Source: Verrucomicrobiaceae bacterium
Lineage (GTDB): Bacteria; Verrucomicrobiota; Verrucomicrobiia; Verrucomicrobiales; Verrucomicrobiaceae
Assembly (NCBI GenBank): GCA_019694165.1
Contig: JAIBCL010000006.1
Span: 124,001-188,000, forward strand
Direction of reading: 5' to 3'
DNA length: 64,000 nucleotides
The notes beneath the pieces are model-generated. The model did no database searches. It saw only the letters and a program-made list of their open reading frames with translations, and was not told the origin of the DNA. This document shows, piece after piece, positions 28,054 through 37,006 of the stretch. Every line of letters starts with the position of its first letter. Positions within the stretch are counted from its first letter, which is position 1. The position numbers and the translations under genes are program-made.

Positions 28054-29478
28054 TCATGCGCCTGCGGCAGGTTTCGCCGGCTTTGTTGCCACCTCCGCAT
28101 CTCCTGCCATCTGCGGCGCGATGCGAGCGCGCCAGATGTAGCGCTGGAAGAGGACCTTGATGGATGCTGTCATCGGCACGGCGAGGATGGCGCCGAGCAG
28201 GCCGCCGAGAATGAGCGCCCAGAGGAAGACGGAGACGATCACGGTCATCGGATGCAGGCCGACGGATTCCCCGACGACCTTCGGCGTGATGAAGAGTCCG
28301 TCGATCTGCTGCACGATGGCGAAGATGCCGCTGACGACGAGCGGCAGCGCCCACCAGGGAGAGTCGGCAGTAAAGAAGGTGCTCGCGCCCTGCACGGAGG
28401 CGATGACGACGGCGGGAATCCAGCACACGGCGATGCCGAGATACGGGATGATGCCGAGGAGGCAGAGCATGAGGCCGATGAGCAGACCGAAGTCGAGTCC
28501 CACAACCATGAGGCCGATGCCGGTGGCGATGCCGTTGATCATGCTGACGAAAAGCTGGCCGCGGAAGAAGGCGATGAGGTAGCCATTGATCTCGGTGAGG
28601 CAGCTCACAACTTCGTCTTTGAATGCGGATGCGCGCAGCGGCAGGTAGTGCGCCCACGTCTCCTTGATCTTCGCGCTCTCGATGAGGAAATAGAAGAGAT
28701 AGAGCGGCACGATGATGAAGGAGAGCATGAAGCCAAAGACGCCCATGAATCCGCCGACGGATGTCTTCACGAACGACCACGCGTTTTTTAAAACGGCAGG
28801 CAGCGAAGTGCGCACCCAGTCACCGGTGAGGAATTGCTGGAGATCGAAGTCGGCATCGCCTGTGCTCGCGCCCGCCTGAGCGCGATCGGCCGCGGCGGTG
28901 GACTGCATGGCATCCGTGTCGGTCGCGGATTCAGGGTGTGCAGCCGCCGCCGAATCGGGTGTGGCAGGAGCGGGAGGTGTGTCCGGTGTTTTGGACGTGC
29001 CCGCCGCATCCGGTGTGGTCTTCGTTTCGTTTGTGTCGCCGGTCTTCGTCTCGGGCAAGTGCGGCAGCAGGGCGACACCGTATTTTTTCTCGACATCCAG
29101 CGCCCAGCCCGTGACTGCGTTGCGCGCCTTCACCGTGTAGCTTGGCACCTTCTTGGCGAGGTTTGCCGTCTGCCGGCTCAGCGTTGGGATCACCCACAGC
29201 GCCACGCCCGCGAGCGCGAGCGTGAAGGCCGCGAAGACCACGAGCACCGCCTTCTGTCGCGAGAGGCCGCGCTTCTCGATCCAGCGCACCGCGGGATCGA
29301 GAAGATAGGCCAGCACACCCGCGACGGCGAAGGGGATCAGGATCGGCTGCAAGAATGCTATGAGCCGTGTGACGAGATAGATGAGGCCGATGGCAATGGC
29401 ACCGACGGTCGTGAGCGAGAGCGCGGTGATCGCGGTCCACAGGGCATTGCGTTGGAAGGCGGTGGGCAGATTTTTCAC
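28054..29478 (-). CDS. AI-2E family transporter (PerM-type permease)
   Basis: 474 residues, integral inner-membrane protein with about eight transmembrane segments (for example ALSLTTVGAIAIGLIYLVTRL, LVVFAAFTLALAGVALWVI, GVFGFMLSFIIVPLYLFYFL). Family motifs present include PFAVAGVLAYLLDPAV near the N-terminus, and IGLMLCLLGIIPYLGI and PKVVGESVGLHPMTVIVSVFL toward the C-terminus. The family exports or imports diverse small molecules; only some members move autoinducer-2. Residues about 150-215 are an unusual low-complexity Thr/Pro/Ala/Asp insert (TGDTNETKTTPDAAG...) in the region where members normally have a periplasmic coiled segment. It is divergent from the LOG-family gene with 123 bp between them. 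Confidence 0.9.
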   Translation of the reverse strand: MKNLPTAFQRNALWTAITALSLTTVGAIAIGLIYLVTRLIAFLQPILIPFAVAGVLAYLLDPAVRWIEKRGLSRQKAVLVVFAAFTLALAGVALWVIPTLSRQTANLAKKVPSYTVKARNAVTGWALDVEKKYGVALLPHLPETKTGDTNETKTTPDAAGTSKTPDTPPAPATPDSAAAAHPESATDTDAMQSTAAADRAQAGASTGDADFDLQQFLTGDWVRTSLPAVLKNAWSFVKTSVGGFMGVFGFMLSFIIVPLYLFYFLIESAKIKETWAHYLPLRASAFKDEVVSCLTEINGYLIAFFRGQLFVSMINGIATGIGLMVVGLDFGLLIGLMLCLLGIIPYLGIAVCWIPAVVIASVQGASTFFTADSPWWALPLVVSGIFAIVQQIDGLFITPKVVGESVGLHPMTVIVSVFLWALILGGLLGAILAVPMTASIKVLFQRYIWRARIAPQMAGDAEVATKPAKPAAGA

Positions 29479-29601
29479 GGGAGTGCGTGGTCTGGTCGAG
29501 GACGCGCCGAGTGTAGCCGCCGGCCCGTGAATGTGAAATGCAAATACGCGCTGGTTTTACATCCGCGCCGCCGCCGTGTAAGCTCCGCGCGACCAACCAA
29601 G

Positions 29602-30753
29602 ATGAACGAAAGACAACCGAACGGCGCCGCGACGCCGGCCCTGCCCGCCCAGCTCGAGATGCAGGATCGCGACTTCACCGGCGGCAACATCGCCTCCATC
29701 CCCGCCCACGAGCGCACGTCAGTGGGGGACATTTCCACCGACCAGACTATCCGTCGCATGGTCGATGACTGGTTGGGCGACAGCGAGCGCTCTGATCTCG
29801 TCTCGGAACTCGTCGGCACCGCGCTCAAGACCGGCCGCGACAACACGGCGGTGGCCGACTTGAAACTCATGAACCGCGCCCTGCGCGAGATGCGCCGCGC
29901 GAACAAGATATTCGAGAGCTACCGCCATGTGAGGAAGGTGTCCGTCTTCGGCTCCGCACGCACGCGGCCCGACGAGCCGGCCTATGCCACGGCGGTCGAG
30001 TTTGCGCGCCGCATGGCGGCAGCCGGCTACATGGTCATCACCGGCGGCGGAGACGGCATCATGGGCGCGGCGCAGCACGGCGCGGGCCGCGAGAACGGCT
30101 TCGGCCTGAACATCCAGCTCCCCTTCGAGCAAAGTGCGAACGCGACGATCACCGGCGATCCGAAGCTGCTCTCCTTCAAATACTTCTTCACGCGCAAGCT
30201 CTCGTTTGTGAAGGAGGCCGACGCGTTCGCATCATTCGCCGGTGGTTTCGGCACCATCGACGAAACGTTTGAAGCCCTCACACTCATCCAGACCGGCAAG
30301 GCCACCGTCATGCCCATCGTGCTCATCGACGCGCCCGGCGGCGACTACTGGCAGCAGGTGCTCTATTTCTGCGAGACGCAGCTTCTCGCGCGGCGGCTCA
30401 TCTCGCAGGAGGACCTCCAGCTTTTCAAAGTGACGAGCAATCTCGATGATGCCGTGCGCGAGATCACGGGCTTCTACAAGGTCTTCCACTCGTATCGGTA
30501 CGTTGGAAAGAAGCTTGCCGTGCGCCTGAAGTGGCGGCTCACGCCCGCGGCGGTGGCGACGTTGAACGAAAAATTCTCCGATCTCTTCCGAGGCACCCTC
30601 GAGCAACGCTCCGCGCTCCCCGAGGAGACGAACGAGGAAGGAATTCTGCATCTGCCGCGGCTGACGGGAGTGATGACGAAGAAGAGCTTTGGCCGCCTCC
30701 GCCATTTCATCGACGCCATCAATACGGCGGAACTGGTGAAGGTGAAGACGTAG
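29602..30753 (+). CDS. LOG family protein (lysine-decarboxylase-like Rossmann fold)
   Basis: 383 residues. The Rossmann-like LOG domain spans residues about 108-300: KVSVFGSARTRPDEPAY, GYMVITGGGDGIMGAAQHGA, and the active-site block SFAGGFGTIDETFEALTLIQ. Canonical LOG enzymes read PGGxGTxxE here; the Pro is Ala in this protein, while the Glu is kept. LOG proteins remove ribose 5-phosphate from nucleoside monophosphates; bacterial long forms of this type (TIGR00730-like) are mostly uncharacterised. N- and C-terminal extensions of about 100 and 80 residues flank the domain. The ATG at 29602 is the first in a well-conserved-looking frame; the open frame upstream overlaps the divergent permease gene. 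The stop TAG is immediately followed, in the same frame, by an isochorismatase-like fragment. Confidence 0.88.
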   Translation: MNERQPNGAATPALPAQLEMQDRDFTGGNIASIPAHERTSVGDISTDQTIRRMVDDWLGDSERSDLVSELVGTALKTGRDNTAVADLKLMNRALREMRRANKIFESYRHVRKVSVFGSARTRPDEPAYATAVEFARRMAAAGYMVITGGGDGIMGAAQHGAGRENGFGLNIQLPFEQSANATITGDPKLLSFKYFFTRKLSFVKEADAFASFAGGFGTIDETFEALTLIQTGKATVMPIVLIDAPGGDYWQQVLYFCETQLLARRLISQEDLQLFKVTSNLDDAVREITGFYKVFHSYRYVGKKLAVRLKWRLTPAAVATLNEKFSDLFRGTLEQRSALPEETNEEGILHLPRLTGVMTKKSFGRLRHFIDAINTAELVKVKT

Positions 30754-31338
30754 CCGCGTTCACTTTCGTCCCTGCCGGGCAAGGCGGATGCCATCCGCAC
30801 GAAGGCCTATCGCACGCTGGATCGGGCCCCTTCTGCCGAAGAGCGCAGTGCAGGTTATGCGGAGTTGAAAGCCAGGCTGCGCGCCTTCGATTATCGTGGC
30901 GAGCCGCTGCCGAAATCCCTCACGCTGGATCGCGACACGCCGGTGGCCAGTTACTTCAAGCAGTTCCCCGGACTCGATGCGAGTGCGCGCTTCAACAATG
31001 CCGGCTTCTGGGATCTGCCCATCCCGCTCACCGTCGATGTGCGCGCTGCGGCGGAGGACATCGTGGTCTTCGATGGCGAAGGCTATCCGAAGCTGCGCGA
31101 CTGGCTGAAGGCGCATCACATCCGGCACATTCTGCTCACCGGCTACGCCACCGACATGTGCTTCGCCAAGACCTGCGCGGGCTACGTCAATCTCTCGCAG
31201 GACTTCAATGTCTTCCTCGTCGGCGACGCCACGCTCGCGACCTTCCCCGCGCACGTCACCCCACGCTTCGCCACCAGCGCCCACATCGCGTTTGCCTCGC
31301 TGAATCAACTCGTGACCCAGATCTCCTGGATCAAATGA
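30754..31338 (+). pseudogene. 5'-truncated isochorismatase-family hydrolase
   Basis: Directly after the LOG stop codon, in the same frame, about 190 codons read SLPGKADAIRTKAYRTLDRA ... RAAAEDIVVFDGEGYPKLRDWLKAHHIRHILLTGYATDMCFAKTCAGY ... FNVFLVGDATLATFPAHVTPRFATSAHIAFA. The second half is the C-terminal two-thirds of an isochorismatase-like cysteine hydrolase, with the nucleophile Cys in TGYATDMC. The N-terminal strand with the catalytic Asp (usually LxxIDxQxxF) and the Lys region are missing, and there is no ATG; the first possible start is a TTG at 30865, which would give 157 residues. I infer a deletion that fused the 3' part to the end of the LOG gene. The stop codon sits at the edge of a palindromic repeat. 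Confidence 0.72.
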
Positions 31339-31344
31339 ATCCCC

Positions 31345-31452
31345 AATCCGTGGGTAAAAGCAGTTTCCCACGGATTCAGGGCGACCACGGATTGATTGAA
31401 CAGCTCAGAGCCCAAACCCAAATGGAATCCGTGGTCACTCCCCAAGTCTGTG
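31345..31452. repeat. Palindromic element, copy 1 (partial), plus diverged half copy
   Basis: AATCCGTGGG (31345-31354), a 12-nt loop, then CCCACGGATT (31367-31376), an 8-nt link and a further CCACGGATT (31385-31393). The left arm is shortened compared with the complete copies. After it comes GATTGATT ... AACCCAAATG and a diverged half arm beginning AATCCGTGGTC near 31427. The same flanks occur at copy 4 (41298). The element starts right after the stop codon of the truncated isochorismatase gene; the string AAATGAATCCCCAATCCGTGG is split as gene stop plus element. Confidence 0.8.
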
Positions 31453-31485
31453 GGACTCTCAGTCGTGGCAACGACCGTGCGCTGC

Positions 31486-32340
31486 TCAAATCTGGGCTTT
31501 GCGATAGTGCTGAGGGGAGCTGCCGAAGCGGCGACTGAAGGTCTTGGAGAAGTAGAAGGGGCAGTTGAAGCCGCAGGCTGCCGCTATTTCCTGGATGGGG
31601 CGGGCGGTTTGTTCCAGCAGGCTTGCGGCTCGGCGCAGGCGTTGTTCGTTGAGCCATTCCATGGGGCTGCGACCGGTCTCTTGTTTGAAGATGCGACCGA
31701 AATAGACCGGGTTGAGACCCACGCTGGCGGCCCAGGTGTCGAGCCTCACGGCACCTCCGAGCTGCTCGTCGGCCCAGCGCTGGGCGTGCAAAACTTTGTC
31801 CACGGCGGAGCGTCCCTTTACGGCTGCTGATCCGCTGATCAAAGGGGCTTTCAAGTGCGAGAGCAGGTAGCCGAGCCACATCAGCACCGCGCCAGAAATT
31901 CGAAAATCGCGGCCTGTGCCGACAGTGGGAAGCACGGCGAGCACCTTCTCGAATTCATGCCGGTAGTCTTCGGGGGAGGGCCAGCGCATCCGACGCGGGA
32001 GGCGGCGTTGCAACAGGATGTTTGGCTCGCCTGGCTGTCCCAGCGCAAGGCAGGCGCTGAGACTGGTGACGGGTCGTCGTGGATTGTGGCGGAATTCAAA
32101 CTCGTCGCCGCCCTGCACGATGAAGAGGTCTCCAGGGGTCAGCTTCTCAACCACGCCGTTGATCTTGCAACTGCATGTGGAGTTCTCAATGAAGATGAAG
32201 GCGATCATGTGAGCGGTGAGGCGGGTCCGGTCGATGCGCCAATCAGGACTCACCGCAAACCGGCGGAACCAATGCACCTGCAAACGCAAATGATCGTCCA
32301 GCAGCAGCGGCCAGTCGTGATGGAAGGGGAGATAGTTCAT
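31486..32340 (-). CDS. AraC-family transcriptional regulator
   Basis: 284 residues. N-terminal cupin-like sensor (residues about 1-140; CKINGVVEKLTPGDLFIVQGGDEFEF), C-terminal double helix-turn-helix (residues about 185-284): LDTWAASVGLNPVYFGRIFKQETGRSPMEWLNEQRLRRA and IQEIAAACGFNCPFYFSKTFSRRFGSSPQHYRK. The second block is the AraC signature. I chose the ATG at 32340 (MNYLPFHHDWPLLLDDHL); the frame opens 42 bp earlier but that part has no similarity. The gene is divergent from the long catabolic gene row beginning at 32434, with 93 bp between the starts, so it is the likely local activator responding to a sugar-like ligand. Confidence 0.93.
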   Translation of the reverse strand: MNYLPFHHDWPLLLDDHLRLQVHWFRRFAVSPDWRIDRTRLTAHMIAFIFIENSTCSCKINGVVEKLTPGDLFIVQGGDEFEFRHNPRRPVTSLSACLALGQPGEPNILLQRRLPRRMRWPSPEDYRHEFEKVLAVLPTVGTGRDFRISGAVLMWLGYLLSHLKAPLISGSAAVKGRSAVDKVLHAQRWADEQLGGAVRLDTWAASVGLNPVYFGRIFKQETGRSPMEWLNEQRLRRAASLLEQTARPIQEIAAACGFNCPFYFSKTFSRRFGSSPQHYRKAQI

Positions 32341-32433
32341 GGTTGAAATAATACATGGATTGGCCCGCCAGCTTCCATTCAAACACCATCTTCAACGTGC
32401 CACACTCGCGGGCTTGATCACCCGACTGCCCTT

Positions 32434-35019
32434 ATGTGTTCCTCTCGCTTTGCATCGTCTGCCGTCTTGCTGTTGAAGGTGTGCGTGTTCCACTGGCTGG
32501 CCTGCCATGCGGATGCGCAGACGATTGGTGATTCCTATGACAAGCCGGGAGAAGTTCAGAAGTCGCTGGTGCCGCGTGAGCTGATTCCTCCTTCGCCAGC
32601 ATTGACTCCAGAAGACGCCATCAAGACCATGCGGATCGCGCCGGGGTTCCGCATCGAACTGGCGGCGGCTGATCCTCTGGTGCGTGATCCGGTGGCGATG
32701 ACCATGGGGCCGGACGGTCGCATGTGGGTGGTGGAGATGAGCAACTACATGCCCGACATCGACGGCAATGGGTGTGATGAACCCGTGGGACGGGTGGTGA
32801 CTCTGGCTGACACGGATGGCGACGGGCGCATGGATAAACGCACAGTCTTTCAGGATGGTCTCATCATGCCGCGGGCACTCATGCTGGCGGGCGATGGTGC
32901 CTTGATCGGCGCGCCGCCGAAGCTGTGGTTCTGCCGTGACAAGGATGGCGACGGTCAAGCGGACGAAAAGATCGAGCTGGCGTCGGATTTTGGCGTGCAG
33001 GTTGACCCGAAGCACGTCGAGCGAGCCAGCTCTGACCTCGCGCCTAACTCGCCGACATGGGCGCTGGATAACTGGATCTATTGCGCGGCCTATACCAGAC
33101 GCATGCGCTTCAACGGCGGTCAGTGGATTACCTCACCGACGGCCTACCGCGGCCAGTGGGGTTTGAGTCTTGATGACGAAGGGCATCTTTTCTACAACTC
33201 GTCGCAAGACCAGCTCCGGGCAGACATCCTGCCCGCGCATTATCTCAGCAGGAACCCTGCGGCATACGCACTGCAGGGGACCAACGTGCAGGTGGCCACG
33301 GATCAGTCGGTGTGGCCTGCGCGGGTGACGCCTGGAGTCAATCGCGGCTACCGGCCCGGGGTGCTGCGGGATGGGCGGTTGAAGGAGTTCACGGCCTGCT
33401 GCGCGCCGTGGCTGTATCGTGCCGCCCTGTTTGGTCCTGAGTTCTATGGGAATGCCTTTGTCTGCGAGCCGGCGGGGAATCTGGTGAAGCGCAACATTCT
33501 CACCGCCAGCGGCGGCACGATCACGGCGAAGAACGCCTATCATGAAAGCGAGTTCCTCACGTCCACCGACGAGCGCTTCCGTCCGGTCAATCTCTACACG
33601 GGCCCGGAAGGGGCGCTGTATGTCGTGGACCTGTATCGAGGCGTGCTGGAGAGCCGCCTCTACCAGACCAGCTACCTGCGCACCCAGATTCGCGAGCGCG
33701 GTCTGGACAAGCCCATTGGTCTCGGACGCATCTACCGCATCGTGCCAGAGGGCATGCCCTCGCCCCGCAGTCAGCCGCAGATGCACCGCGAAACTGCCGC
33801 GCAACTCGTGGCGCATCTTTCACACGCGGATGCCTGGTGGCGCGCGACTTCCCAACGTCTGCTCGTGGAACGCAACGACAGGAGCGTCATACCTGCGCTC
33901 AGGACTCTCGCTACGAACGGCGCGAGTCCGCTGGGCCGCCTTCATGCTCTGTGGACTTTGGAGGGCACGAGGCTTCTCGACGTCAGCACGGTCACCGCCG
34001 CATTGAAGGATAAGGAAGCCACTGTCCGCGCTGCTGCCGTGCGGTTGTGCGAGGTGTTCTTCAAGACCGAAGGCCGGACCACCGTCCTTCCGAAGCTCAT
34101 CGCGATGACAGGTGAGTCCGCGCCTGCTGTGCAGCAACAACTTGCCCTCACTCTTGGTGAAGCAGCCGACCCACAGGCGGACCAGGCGATCACCGAACTC
34201 GTGCGCATGGCCCCCGACACCACTTACCTCCGTGATGCGGCGCTCAGCAGCCTCGCAGGCCGTGAGCTGGCTGTGGTGCGCGAGTTGCTGCTGGACTCTC
34301 GTTGGACCAGCGCAGGCGCTCACTGCACCGGCTTCCTGCGCAGTCTCGCCCGGTGCATCTTCGTCAGCCGCCGTGCTGATGACATTGATGCTCTGATCGC
34401 ACTCGCCAGCGCACAGCCGGGCACGGCGGCGAACGCCCAGGCATTGTTCAATGGCATGACCGACACCGGTGCCGTGACGACGAAGTTTCCAGTCAAGTTC
34501 AAGGCGGAGCCTGCATCAGTTGCCAGCTTGCAAAAGCAGGATGCGAAGCGCGCTGCCGCGCTCACGGCACTCATGACGTGGCCCGGCAAGCCAGGCGCAC
34601 TGCCGGAGCCGCCGGTGGTGCCGCTGACGGCTGCGCAGCAGGCGCGCTTTGATCTCGGCAAAACCTTGTTCACCAGCATCTGCGCCGCATGTCATCAGTT
34701 GAACGGACGCGGTGCCACGGGGCTCGCGCCGCCGCTGGTGGACTCCGAGTGGGTGCTCGGTTCGGAGCAGCGGCTCACGCGCATCATGCTGCACGGATTG
34801 AGCGGCCCCATCAGCGTGCAGGGCCTTTCCTACAATCTCGAAATGCCTGCGTTCGGAGCATTCAACGACGAGCAGACTGCCGCCATACTCACTTACATCC
34901 GGCGCGAGTGGGGACACACCGCCGCGCCTGTCGAAGCCGCAACCGTGAAGGCAATCCGTGATGCGACAAGTGATCGCTTCGAATCGTGGCTCTCCGAGCA
35001 GCTCCTCAAGATTCCGTAA
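32434..35019 (+). CDS. PVC-type haem-binding membrane-bound dehydrogenase with C-terminal cytochrome c
   Basis: 861 residues with a signal peptide ending near HADAQ. Residues about 50-440 are the membrane-bound-dehydrogenase-type beta-propeller (MRIAPGFRIELAAADPLVRDPVAMTMGPDGRMWVVEM ... LADTDGDGRMDKRTVFQDGL ... NLYTGPEGALYVVDLYRGV). Residues about 450-690 are HEAT-like helical repeats. The C-terminal domain has one haem site ICAACH (residues about 749-753) with a downstream axial Met in LEMPAFGAFNDEQ. In this family a sugar or alcohol is thought to be oxidised by the propeller domain and electrons passed to the haem; the substrate is unknown. It is the first gene of the plus-strand locus, divergent from the AraC regulator. 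Confidence 0.93.
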   Translation: MCSSRFASSAVLLLKVCVFHWLACHADAQTIGDSYDKPGEVQKSLVPRELIPPSPALTPEDAIKTMRIAPGFRIELAAADPLVRDPVAMTMGPDGRMWVVEMSNYMPDIDGNGCDEPVGRVVTLADTDGDGRMDKRTVFQDGLIMPRALMLAGDGALIGAPPKLWFCRDKDGDGQADEKIELASDFGVQVDPKHVERASSDLAPNSPTWALDNWIYCAAYTRRMRFNGGQWITSPTAYRGQWGLSLDDEGHLFYNSSQDQLRADILPAHYLSRNPAAYALQGTNVQVATDQSVWPARVTPGVNRGYRPGVLRDGRLKEFTACCAPWLYRAALFGPEFYGNAFVCEPAGNLVKRNILTASGGTITAKNAYHESEFLTSTDERFRPVNLYTGPEGALYVVDLYRGVLESRLYQTSYLRTQIRERGLDKPIGLGRIYRIVPEGMPSPRSQPQMHRETAAQLVAHLSHADAWWRATSQRLLVERNDRSVIPALRTLATNGASPLGRLHALWTLEGTRLLDVSTVTAALKDKEATVRAAAVRLCEVFFKTEGRTTVLPKLIAMTGESAPAVQQQLALTLGEAADPQADQAITELVRMAPDTTYLRDAALSSLAGRELAVVRELLLDSRWTSAGAHCTGFLRSLARCIFVSRRADDIDALIALASAQPGTAANAQALFNGMTDTGAVTTKFPVKFKAEPASVASLQKQDAKRAAALTALMTWPGKPGALPEPPVVPLTAAQQARFDLGKTLFTSICAACHQLNGRGATGLAPPLVDSEWVLGSEQRLTRIMLHGLSGPISVQGLSYNLEMPAFGAFNDEQTAAILTYIRREWGHTAAPVEAATVKAIRDATSDRFESWLSEQLLKIP

Positions 35020-35051
35020 CCGGCTCCACCACACCTCCACCTGACGAAACA

Positions 35052-36005
35052 ATGCACCCTGGCCACAGCAGCGGCATGACACCCTCCATCTTCTCCATCA
35101 GCTACGCCGGTTTCTGGGGTCAGACCACCCTGGGCCTTTGCGACTTTATCCAGCACGCGGGCAAACTCGGCTATCCATCCGTGATGATCGCTGGCAAGCG
35201 CCCGCATCTCTCGCCGCTGGACGCCACGCCGGAGTTGGTAAAGCCGGTTCAAGACGCGCTCGCTGCCGCGAAGGTGCGTTGCGATGTGCTCGGCGCTTAC
35301 ACGAATCTCTCTCAGCCCTCGGTGGTCGGTTGCGAGGTGCCTTACATCGAGATGCAGATCGCGTATGTCGAATCGCTGGCGCGCATCGCAGTGCAGATCG
35401 GCGCGAAGATCGTTCGCATCTTCACCGCGTATGAAATTGAGGGCCAGGACCCGCAGTCGCAGTGGAAACGCTGCACCACCGCCATCCGCGAGATGTGCGA
35501 CCGCGCTGCGGCGCATGGCGTGACGATTGCGATCCAGAATCATCACGATGTCGGCCTGCACACCGAGGCCTTGATCGAGATGCTCGCCGACATCGACCGG
35601 CCGAACTGCAAACTCGGCTTCGATGCGTGGTCACCCGCACTGCGCGGCGAGTCGCTCTACGAAGCCGCGAAGATGGCCGCGCCGCACACCGTCATCACGA
35701 CGAATGCCGACTACATCAAAGTGCCGCGACATCGCTATCGGCCGGAGCTGGTGAACTACGAGCGCCAGTCCACCGACTGGGTGCGCGCCGTGCCCTTCGG
35801 CACCGGCTTCATCGACTACGCCGCCTTCTTCAAGGGTCTGCGCGATGGCGGGTTCAAAGGCATCGCGACCTATGAGATGTGCTCGCCGCTGCGTGGCGGC
35901 GGATCGCAGGAGAACCTGGATGCTTGTGCGATCGGCTACCTGAAATGGATGCGGGATCACGTATTCCTCGCACCAGCGGAGCACGTCCAAGCCCAGCCAC
36001 TCTGA
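35052..36005 (+). CDS. Sugar phosphate isomerase/epimerase (xylose-isomerase-like TIM barrel)
   Basis: 317 residues without a signal peptide. AP-endonuclease-2-type TIM barrel: FSISYAGFWGQTTLGLCDFI at strand 1, GKIVRIF/GAKIVRIFTAYE in the middle, HGVTIAIQNHHDVGLHT with the metal-binding residues, and GFKGIATYEMCSPLRGGG near the end with the closing Glu. Enzymes of this family isomerise or epimerise free or phosphorylated sugars and inosose-like compounds. ATG at 35052 or 35076 (MTPSIFSISY) could be used; the second begins where the family begins. It lies 32 bp downstream of the dehydrogenase stop and is probably in the same transcript; it may process the oxidised sugar. Confidence 0.88.
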   Translation: MHPGHSSGMTPSIFSISYAGFWGQTTLGLCDFIQHAGKLGYPSVMIAGKRPHLSPLDATPELVKPVQDALAAAKVRCDVLGAYTNLSQPSVVGCEVPYIEMQIAYVESLARIAVQIGAKIVRIFTAYEIEGQDPQSQWKRCTTAIREMCDRAAAHGVTIAIQNHHDVGLHTEALIEMLADIDRPNCKLGFDAWSPALRGESLYEAAKMAAPHTVITTNADYIKVPRHRYRPELVNYERQSTDWVRAVPFGTGFIDYAAFFKGLRDGGFKGIATYEMCSPLRGGGSQENLDACAIGYLKWMRDHVFLAPAEHVQAQPL

Positions 36006-36030
36006 TTCAACCCATTCGATCCACTCAGCC

Positions 36031-36981
36031 ATGAACCCTTCACATTCCTTCTCTCGCCGCGACTTCCTCACCACCTCCGCTCTCGCTCTCGCTGGCACCA
36101 CGTTTGACCTGCACGCAGAAGCAGCAGAGCCGATCATCGACATCCACCAGCACACCAGCTACAAGGACCGGACCAATGAGCAGTTGCTCGCCCACCAGAG
36201 GGAGATGCGGGTGACGCGGACGATCCTTTTGCCAGCAGGGAGCAACGTGAATCGCCCCTCAACTGGCGACGGCAAATACAACGGCCTCGGCGGCGTGCAG
36301 GTAGGCGGCAATGCCACTGCCCTCGAGATGGCGAAGCAATATCCGAAGGAGTTCCTTTTTGGTGCAAATGAGGTGACCGACCTGCCCGAAGCGCGCACTG
36401 AGATTGAAAAGTATCTCAAGCTTGGAGCCATCATCATCGGCGAGCAGAAGTTTAAGGTGGAGTGCGACTCGAAAGAGAGCCAGGCGCTCTACGAACTCGC
36501 GGCGGAATACCGTGTGCCCATTCTGCTGCACTTCCAGCACGAGACCTACAACCTCGGCTTCGAGCGTTTTCACACCATGCTGGCGAAGTTTCCCAGGACA
36601 AACTTCATCGGCCACGCCGTGACTTGGTGGGCCAACATCGACAAGCATCACCCCGATCAAAAGGTGTTCTACCCGCTGGGCAAAGTCACTGCTGGCGGCA
36701 TCACCGACCGCCTGCTTTCCGACTACCCGAACATCTACGCCGACATGTCCGCTACTTCTGGCTTGCAGGCATTGACCCGCGATGAAGACCACGCGCGCGG
36801 CTTCCTCGAACGGCATCAAGACAAGATGCTCTTCGGCAGCGACTGCTACGATCACTTCGGTCGTGGCCCTGCCTGCCAGGGAGCACAAGGCATCGCCGCC
36901 ATCCGCAAACTCGCGCCATCGAAGGCCATCGAGCGGAAGATTCTGTTCGAGAACGCAAAGAAGCTGTTCCGCCTCGCCTAA
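36031..36981 (+). CDS. Amidohydrolase family protein (Tat signal)
   Basis: 316 residues. N-terminus SHSFSRRDFLTTSALALAGT is a twin-arginine signal, so this member is predicted to be exported. The mature part opens with the metal-binding motif IIDIHQHTSYK (HxH) of the amidohydrolase_2 TIM-barrel group, followed by ILLPAGS, VPILLHFQHET (third His) and NFIGHAVTWW, and ends with MLFGSDCYDHFG, which carries the catalytic Asp. Such enzymes hydrolyse or decarboxylate small acids and lactones. A lactonase-like role after sugar oxidation would fit this operon, but that is inference. It follows the isomerase gene by 25 bp. Confidence 0.88.
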   Translation: MNPSHSFSRRDFLTTSALALAGTTFDLHAEAAEPIIDIHQHTSYKDRTNEQLLAHQREMRVTRTILLPAGSNVNRPSTGDGKYNGLGGVQVGGNATALEMAKQYPKEFLFGANEVTDLPEARTEIEKYLKLGAIIIGEQKFKVECDSKESQALYELAAEYRVPILLHFQHETYNLGFERFHTMLAKFPRTNFIGHAVTWWANIDKHHPDQKVFYPLGKVTAGGITDRLLSDYPNIYADMSATSGLQALTRDEDHARGFLERHQDKMLFGSDCYDHFGRGPACQGAQGIAAIRKLAPSKAIERKILFENAKKLFRLA

Positions 36982-37006
36982 GCCACTGCCGCCCATCCAT
37001 TGTCAC

